NCBI GenBank assembly: GCA_034506175.1
Contig: JAPDQB010000030.1
Span: 1-64,000 of the forward strand
Reading direction: 5' to 3'
Source: a candidate division KSB1 bacterium
Lineage (GTDB): Bacteria > Zhuqueibacterota > Zhuqueibacteria > Zhuqueibacterales > Zhuqueibacteraceae
Length of the DNA stretch: 64,000 bases
The notes under the pieces: model-generated
The model's database searches: none
What the model saw: only the letters and a program-made list of their open reading frames with translations
Told to the model about the DNA's origin: nothing
Shown here: in pieces, positions 59,338 through 64,000 of the stretch
How the letters are laid out: each line of letters begins with the position of its first letter
Position numbering within the stretch: position 1 is the first letter of the stretch
Position numbers and translations under genes: made by a program

Positions 59338-60468
59338 ATGAAGAACCGGCTGGTTTTGTTGCTCTGTTGTGCCGTCGCGATTGGCATGACGTGGGGTTGC
59401 AAAGGTGATCCGGTCGCACCCGAGTTGGTTCAACCCAACTTCGAGCTTTGGGTGGCGGATCAGGGCACGAACATGATTCACATCATCGATGGGGCGACGC
59501 TGCAAGTCACTAAAAGCATCAACATTCAAACGGAAACGGGGGCGACCAAGCCACACATGGTGGTCATGAGTCCCGATTTTCGGTATGCCTATTTCGCGTG
59601 TATTGGCTCCGGCCATACGGTAGTATACCGCGTGAGCGACTACAAAGCCGTGGCCACGCTTGCCACTGGGGCGAGTACTCACGCCGCGATTCCGAATTGG
59701 AACGGCAGACAAATCGCTGTCGCCGTCATTGGCGAAAAAGCTTTAAAAGAAATCATTGCTGATCCGGACAAAGAAACTTTCACCATCGGCAGAACCTTGA
59801 ATCTTACGCAAGCTTTGCCGGATGCAGCGAATTATCCGGACAATGCGCCGATCTGCCAAATGTTTACTTATGACGGGGCGTCGTGCTACGTCACATTGCG
59901 AGGAGGCGGCTTGGCCATAGTCAATTCCGCCACCTTTCAAATAACCAAGTCCTATCCGCTCGCGCAAGTTGCCAGAGCCGGCTGCGGCCTCGTCAATGGC
60001 CCGCCGGGATCGGGACTCATGTTTGCGAACTCCGGCACATTGACCACCGGCAACTTCTACATATTTCAAACAAGCGGCCACAACATGGTGGCGAGCATGA
60101 GCACGGGCGCGGATGGCTTGGACGCGCACGGCGTGGCCATCACTCCGAACGGCAGACAACTCTGGATGGTCAATCGTTTGAGCGACAACGTGAAGGTTTT
60201 CGATTTTCAACAGGGCAGTTTTGTCGAAACCATTGCCAACGTTGGCGACGCGCCGGATTTGATGGTGTTTTCTCCGGAAGGCGGGCGCGCTTTCATCACG
60301 CTGCGTGGGCCCAATCCCTCCACGGGCACGCATGACATTCGCGGCTTGACGCCGGGCGTCGCCGTTATCGACGTCGCCAAGCGCACGCGAACCACCATCA
60401 TCCCGCTCGGCAGCGACCCGAGCGTGAGTGATCCGCACGGCATCGCGCTCTTGCCGGCGCGGCAATAG
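59338..60468 (+). CDS. YVTN-type beta-propeller lipoprotein
   Basis: A 376-residue exported lipoprotein; the signal ends MTWGCKGDP (lipobox TWGC). It consists of repeated blades of about 45 residues with patterns like ELWVADQGTNMIHIIDGATL, AVFSPEGGRAFITLRG-type strands and VAITPNGRQLWMVNRLSDNV. It resembles the YVTN, NirF and cytochrome d1-like propellers, which bind haem, substrate or other proteins, but no haem motif is present. The ribosome site GCGGAGAAAG precedes the ATG. The next gene (FG-GAP) starts 14 bases after it, so they are probably one unit. Confidence 0.8.
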   Translation: MKNRLVLLLCCAVAIGMTWGCKGDPVAPELVQPNFELWVADQGTNMIHIIDGATLQVTKSINIQTETGATKPHMVVMSPDFRYAYFACIGSGHTVVYRVSDYKAVATLATGASTHAAIPNWNGRQIAVAVIGEKALKEIIADPDKETFTIGRTLNLTQALPDAANYPDNAPICQMFTYDGASCYVTLRGGGLAIVNSATFQITKSYPLAQVARAGCGLVNGPPGSGLMFANSGTLTTGNFYIFQTSGHNMVASMSTGADGLDAHGVAITPNGRQLWMVNRLSDNVKVFDFQQGSFVETIANVGDAPDLMVFSPEGGRAFITLRGPNPSTGTHDIRGLTPGVAVIDVAKRTRTTIIPLGSDPSVSDPHGIALLPARQ

Positions 60469-60481
60469 GAGTTGCCCAATA

Positions 60482-62671
60482 ATGGGGTTTCGTGGATCTC
60501 GTAGTAGCGCCCTCAGGCGCGGCATTTTCCAATGTGAACCTCGGGCCTCTGAAGGGGCTACTACGAAACGACTTGATCTTTTCTGGTACGCCGCATGGCT
60601 AGCTTGGCTGGGTGTCATTCTTCCCTCGCTTTTAACCGCGCAAAGCTTTACACGCGTGGTCGCCGGCGTGCCCGTGGAGCGTGAGGGGGTTCGCCTTGAG
60701 TATCCTTTTCTCGGCGGACTCGACCTTTTTTTGCCGCAATTCGTCGATATCGATGCCGACGGCGATGCGGACCTTTTCATCTCCGATGCCGATCGCAAAT
60801 TGATGTTCTTTGAAAACATGGGACACTCCGGTGCGCCGGCGCCATTTCGCTTCGTCACCGATCACTACGGCAGCTTTGAAATCAACAACTGGTTTTATTT
60901 TGTGGACGGCGACGCGGATGGCGATTTCGATTTGTATCATGACAATCGCACCGGCGGCATGGCGTATCGGGTGAACCTCGGCACTGCCAGTCGCGCCAAC
61001 TTTGTGCTGCAAACGATGACGGTTCTGGCGGTGGATGGACAGCCGGTCGCCAACGACCCATTGAGCCTGCCGGCGTTTTGCGATATTGACGCCGATGGGG
61101 ACTTCGATTTTTTTTCCGGCGCCCAACTCGGCACCATCACGTTGTATCGCAACGTGGGAAGCCCAACGACATCGCGCTTCGCGTTTGAAACCAACCGCTG
61201 GGAAAATTTGCTCATCTTTTCCGGCGGAGGCATCGCGTTGTCGCCAGCCCGGCCGGCGCACGGCGCCAACGCATTGGAGTTTGCCGATCTCGACCATGAT
61301 GGCGACCAGGATTTTTTTTACGGCGATCTCTTTCACCCCGGCGTTTATTATTTTCGCAACGACGGCAATCCGCAGAGGCCGAAAGTCGTGCTCAATGATT
61401 CGCTGTTCCCGCAGCCTCGAGCGGTGTTCACCCAGGGCTATAACGTGCCGCGCTTTTCTGATGTTGACGCCGACGGTGATTGCGATTTTTTTGTCGCCTG
61501 CCGCAACCAAATTACGAACAATTTCTTGTTTTACAAAAATGCCGGCACTGCCACCCAGCCGCAGTTCCAGCAGGTCACCTCCGATTTCCTCAGCATGATC
61601 GACGCCGGCATCAGCAGCGCGCCGGCTTGCGGCGACGTGGATGGCGACGGCGATCAGGATGTGCTCATCGGCAACCTCAATGGCCAGCTCATCTTTTATG
61701 AAAATACCGGCACCCGGACGGCACCGGCCCTGCGCTGGGTGACGGATGCTTTTCAAAATCTGCGCGTGGGCGATTTTTCCGCCAAGCCCGCGTTCGCGGA
61801 CATCGATGCCGACAGCGATCTGGATTTGTTCGTGGGCGCGTTCTCTGGCAAAATCACTTTCTTTGAAAATCGCGGCACGCCGCGAGTTCCCCGCTTTGCG
61901 CTTGTCACCAATGCCTATGGCAATCTCGACGTCGGCGAAATCAGCGCGCCGAGCTTTGCGGATTTCGATGGCGATGGCGACCTCGATCTCTTCATTGGCG
62001 AACAGAGTGACGGCAGCATCAACATTTACGAAAATGCCGGCACTGCGGGCGCGGCGCAATTCATTTTCAAACGCGAGCTGCGTCATGCCGGCCCGCAAAA
62101 TTACAGCCAGCCGGCTTTATTTGATTGGAATCGCGATGGCATCATGGATTTATTCGTGGGGGTTTATGAGGGCGTGCTGCTTTACTATCGCGGGCTTTCG
62201 CCGGCGCGCGATTTTCAGTTCGCGTTGCAGGAGGAAACTTTTGCCGGAATCGACGTCGGCTTTGGTGCTGCGCCAGTGTTCGTGGATTGGGATGGCGATG
62301 GTGCCGTCGATCTGCTGGTGGGTGAAGAAGCCGGCGGTCTCAATTTTTATCGCAACTCTGGCCGTTCTGCGGTTGCCGATCGTAACGTCAAGGTTTCGCC
62401 GCCCGGCACGTTCGCACTCGAGCTTCATCCGAATCCCTTTCACGAGCGTGTGACCATCACGCTGTACCTCGCGCCGGGAATCGGCGGCGCGCCGCCGCAG
62501 GCGGGCATCTACAATCTTCTCGGCGCGCGCGTGGCGGAGTTGGAGCTGAAAAATACCGGAGGCCAATGGCACGCCTCGTGGTCGCCACTGCATTTCGCCG
62601 CCGGTGTTTATTTTTTGCACGTGCACTGGGAAAGGATGCAATTCAGCAGGAAATTGCTGCTTATACGCTAA
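60482..62671 (+). CDS. Secreted FG-GAP repeat protein with type IX sorting domain
   Basis: A 729-residue secreted protein. After an unusually long N-terminal region and the signal helix (about 33-50: WYAAWLAWLGVILPSLLTAQ), it has ten FG-GAP/VCBS calcium-binding blades (for example VDIDADGDADLFI, ADFDGDGDLDLFI, VDWDGDGAVDLLV). Residues 650-729 look like a T9SS C-terminal sorting domain (LHPNPFHERVTITLYL, YNLLGARVAELEL, AGVYFLHVHW, RKLLLIR). It would be carried across the outer membrane and attached outside. The start 60482 has AGGAG about 10 bases upstream; the first 30 residues are encoded by a family B repeat. No later in-frame start precedes the signal helix. Confidence 0.82.
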   Translation: MGFRGSRSSALRRGIFQCEPRASEGATTKRLDLFWYAAWLAWLGVILPSLLTAQSFTRVVAGVPVEREGVRLEYPFLGGLDLFLPQFVDIDADGDADLFISDADRKLMFFENMGHSGAPAPFRFVTDHYGSFEINNWFYFVDGDADGDFDLYHDNRTGGMAYRVNLGTASRANFVLQTMTVLAVDGQPVANDPLSLPAFCDIDADGDFDFFSGAQLGTITLYRNVGSPTTSRFAFETNRWENLLIFSGGGIALSPARPAHGANALEFADLDHDGDQDFFYGDLFHPGVYYFRNDGNPQRPKVVLNDSLFPQPRAVFTQGYNVPRFSDVDADGDCDFFVACRNQITNNFLFYKNAGTATQPQFQQVTSDFLSMIDAGISSAPACGDVDGDGDQDVLIGNLNGQLIFYENTGTRTAPALRWVTDAFQNLRVGDFSAKPAFADIDADSDLDLFVGAFSGKITFFENRGTPRVPRFALVTNAYGNLDVGEISAPSFADFDGDGDLDLFIGEQSDGSINIYENAGTAGAAQFIFKRELRHAGPQNYSQPALFDWNRDGIMDLFVGVYEGVLLYYRGLSPARDFQFALQEETFAGIDVGFGAAPVFVDWDGDGAVDLLVGEEAGGLNFYRNSGRSAVADRNVKVSPPGTFALELHPNPFHERVTITLYLAPGIGGAPPQAGIYNLLGARVAELELKNTGGQWHASWSPLHFAAGVYFLHVHWERMQFSRKLLLIR
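60488..60570. repeat. Palindromic repeat, family B (copy 8)
   Basis: TTTCGTGGATCTCGTAGTAG and CTGAAGGGGCTACTACGAAA are the arms. It lies 19 bases after the propeller stop and overlaps the first codons of the FG-GAP gene. Confidence 0.6.
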
Positions 62672-62709
62672 GAGGAATTTCATTAAAACAATTTAGAAGG
62701 GTCAAGCTC

Positions 62710-64000
62710 ATGAAAAAAAAATTTCGTGTGCTGTTATTTTTTTCATCGGGGTTGCTTCTCAGCGGCTGTTCCCACGATCATGTCATCGACTATACCAGTA
62801 TTGATGAGATCGTTTATTCCCGGCATGTGCAGCCGATCTTCACCAACAATTGCCTGTCTTCCGGCTGCCACAATTCCCGCGACCGCGCCAATGGCCTGGA
62901 GCTCACCTCATGGCAGAGCCTGATTCGCGGCTCCGAGCATGGCGCCGTCATCATATCGGGGCATGGACATCACAGTCATCTGATCGAACATCTGAAGGGC
63001 GAGCGCAAACCCCGCATGCCGCTGAACCGCCCACCGCTGCCGGACGAGCAAATCGAATTCCTCGAGCGCTGGATTGAGGAGGGCGCCCGCAACGATGCCG
63101 GTCAGCGGCCTTATGAAAATCTCGACAGGAAAGTTTATGTTTCCAATCAGGGTGCTGATTTCATTACTGTGATCTCAGTCGAGCACAATCTCGTCACCCG
63201 TCTGTTGCCGGTCGGCGATTCGCCGGCGCTCGATGTGCCGCACAATCTCTTCATCGATGCCAACAAACGTTTTCTCTATGTGTCGCTGATTGCCAGCGGC
63301 GAAATTTGGAAGTTCGACACTCTGACCGACACTTTTGTCGGCAAAGCGCAGGCCGGCACTGCTCCGGCCAACGTTGTCGTCAACCCCGACGGCAGCAGGG
63401 CGTATGTCACCAATTGGGACATCACCAACCCCAATGGCCGGGCCGTGCAGGTGATTGACACCGCCACCCTGGTGAAGATTCGGCAAATCGATGTCGGCCT
63501 GGCGCCGCACGGCATCAGTTTCAGTCATGACGGCAAGCTCATTTACGTGACCAATTATCTTTCCGACAGCATCTCGATTCTGAACGCCGCCGACAATACG
63601 GAAGTCGCGCGGGTTTTGCTTGCGCCGGATGTCAATCCGGTGCGCTCGTCGAAATATCAGCCATTGCAAGTGGCGCTCACGCCCGATGATCGCTTCGCCT
63701 ATGTGAGTTGTTACGCCTCCAATGAGGTTCGCGTGGTGGACACGGCAGGCAAAACGGTGGTGGCGGTAGTGCCCGTCGGCAAAGCGCCGTTTCTGCTGGA
63801 CGTCACGCCGGACGGCCGGTTCGTTTATGTCGCGAATCAGCAGTCCGACAACATGAGCGTCATCCGTGTGGCCGACAATCAAGTCATCGCGACGATTGAA
63901 AGCCCGGCCTTTGCCAATCCCCACGGCATCGCCTTTACGGCGGATGGGCGTTATGCCTATATCACCAACGAAAATTTGAGTGGTGAGTATAATCCCCACC
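62710..64000 (+). CDS. Lipoprotein with CX4CH haem domain and YVTN beta-propeller (cut at window end)
   Basis: An open frame of 430 codons reaching the window end without a stop. Signal MKKKFRVLLFFSSGLLLSGC (lipobox LSGC) is followed by a haem-type domain (about 35-130) with NNCLSSGCHNSRDRANGLEL, a CX4CH motif, then HLIEHLKGERKPRMPLNRPP (candidate Met axial ligand) and DEQIEFLERWIEEGA, the pattern of planctomycete-type cytochrome c domains. The propeller follows from about 142: KVYVSNQGADFITVISVEHN, LIYVTNYLSDSISILNAADN, FVYVANQQSDNMSVIRVADN. The ribosome site AGAAGGG is 8 bases before the ATG. The minus-strand frame over the same DNA is a shadow. It probably forms a group with the two genes before it. 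Confidence 0.85.
   Translation, partial: MKKKFRVLLFFSSGLLLSGCSHDHVIDYTSIDEIVYSRHVQPIFTNNCLSSGCHNSRDRANGLELTSWQSLIRGSEHGAVIISGHGHHSHLIEHLKGERKPRMPLNRPPLPDEQIEFLERWIEEGARNDAGQRPYENLDRKVYVSNQGADFITVISVEHNLVTRLLPVGDSPALDVPHNLFIDANKRFLYVSLIASGEIWKFDTLTDTFVGKAQAGTAPANVVVNPDGSRAYVTNWDITNPNGRAVQVIDTATLVKIRQIDVGLAPHGISFSHDGKLIYVTNYLSDSISILNAADNTEVARVLLAPDVNPVRSSKYQPLQVALTPDDRFAYVSCYASNEVRVVDTAGKTVVAVVPVGKAPFLLDVTPDGRFVYVANQQSDNMSVIRVADNQVIATIESPAFANPHGIAFTADGRYAYITNENLSGEYNPH

Noticed and set aside
60632-62098. Minus-strand open frame (about 490 codons) over the FG-GAP gene
   Set aside because: It is antisense to ten clear FG-GAP blades. Its Ile/Ala/Val repeats are the complement of the Asp-Gly codon repeats.
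63175-63999. Minus-strand open frame at the window end
   Set aside because: The plus strand encodes a continuous propeller with signal, haem motif and ribosome site, so the minus frame is a shadow.

Overview
The window reads as one contig from a Gram-negative, probably FCB-group bacterium. The KSB1/Calditrichota neighbourhood is my best guess, but this is inference and no rRNA marker is present. Signs are a type IX secretion sorting domain at the end of a secreted FG-GAP protein, FadL and other outer-membrane barrels, lipoproteins, a Sec-type (clade II) nitrous oxide reductase, a cysteine variant of CcmE, and many multihaem cytochromes. No tRNA, rRNA or CRISPR array was seen.

Layout. 1-2.7 kb is decayed: an IS3-type transposase remnant with its right end, a degraded IS1380-like transposase, and a deleted kduI pseudogene in front of intact kdgK. 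3.7-11.4 kb holds ordinary genes: a lipoprotein coupled to an M14 carboxypeptidase, a glycosyltransferase coupled to a universal stress protein, a Uma2 protein, a methyltransferase, an M28 peptidase and thioredoxin. From 11.5 to 46.9 kb almost everything is on the minus strand and most of it is respiratory. It has a 7-haem NapC-like cytochrome; a Rieske/cytochrome b/9-haem set; an N2O-respiration cluster (NAD(P)H oxidoreductase, Rieske, cytochrome b, 5-haem cytochrome, nosZ, DUF4920, membrane protein, a YwiC-NosD fusion, nosF, nosL, nosY) ending in a strong terminator; then a b-type cytochrome with 11-haem and 4-haem cytochromes, CcmF, CcmE, a DHOD-like protein, TonB and pyruvate:ferredoxin oxidoreductase. 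47-56 kb has uncharacterised plus-strand genes and a molybdopterin oxidoreductase whose Fe-S/NrfD partner lies beyond a divergent coiled-coil gene. 56-64 kb has an exported protein, a FadL porin, two beta-propeller lipoproteins (the last carries a haem domain and runs off the window) and a T9SS FG-GAP protein.

How the genes work together. Pyruvate:ferredoxin oxidoreductase and the Fe-S flavoprotein would supply reductant. Two Rieske/cytochrome b complexes with different Qo motifs would pass quinol electrons to multihaem cytochromes, one of them directly upstream of NosZ. CcmE and CcmF would serve the roughly 37 c-type haem sites encoded here.

The most unusual signals are several families of palindromic repeats that sit right against stop codons and in places have become coding sequence (NosL, the Mo subunit, the Fe-S/NrfD subunit and the FG-GAP signal peptide), and several domain fusions (YwiC-NosD, DUF2270-DUF2179, Fe-S-NrfD, CX4CH haem-propeller).
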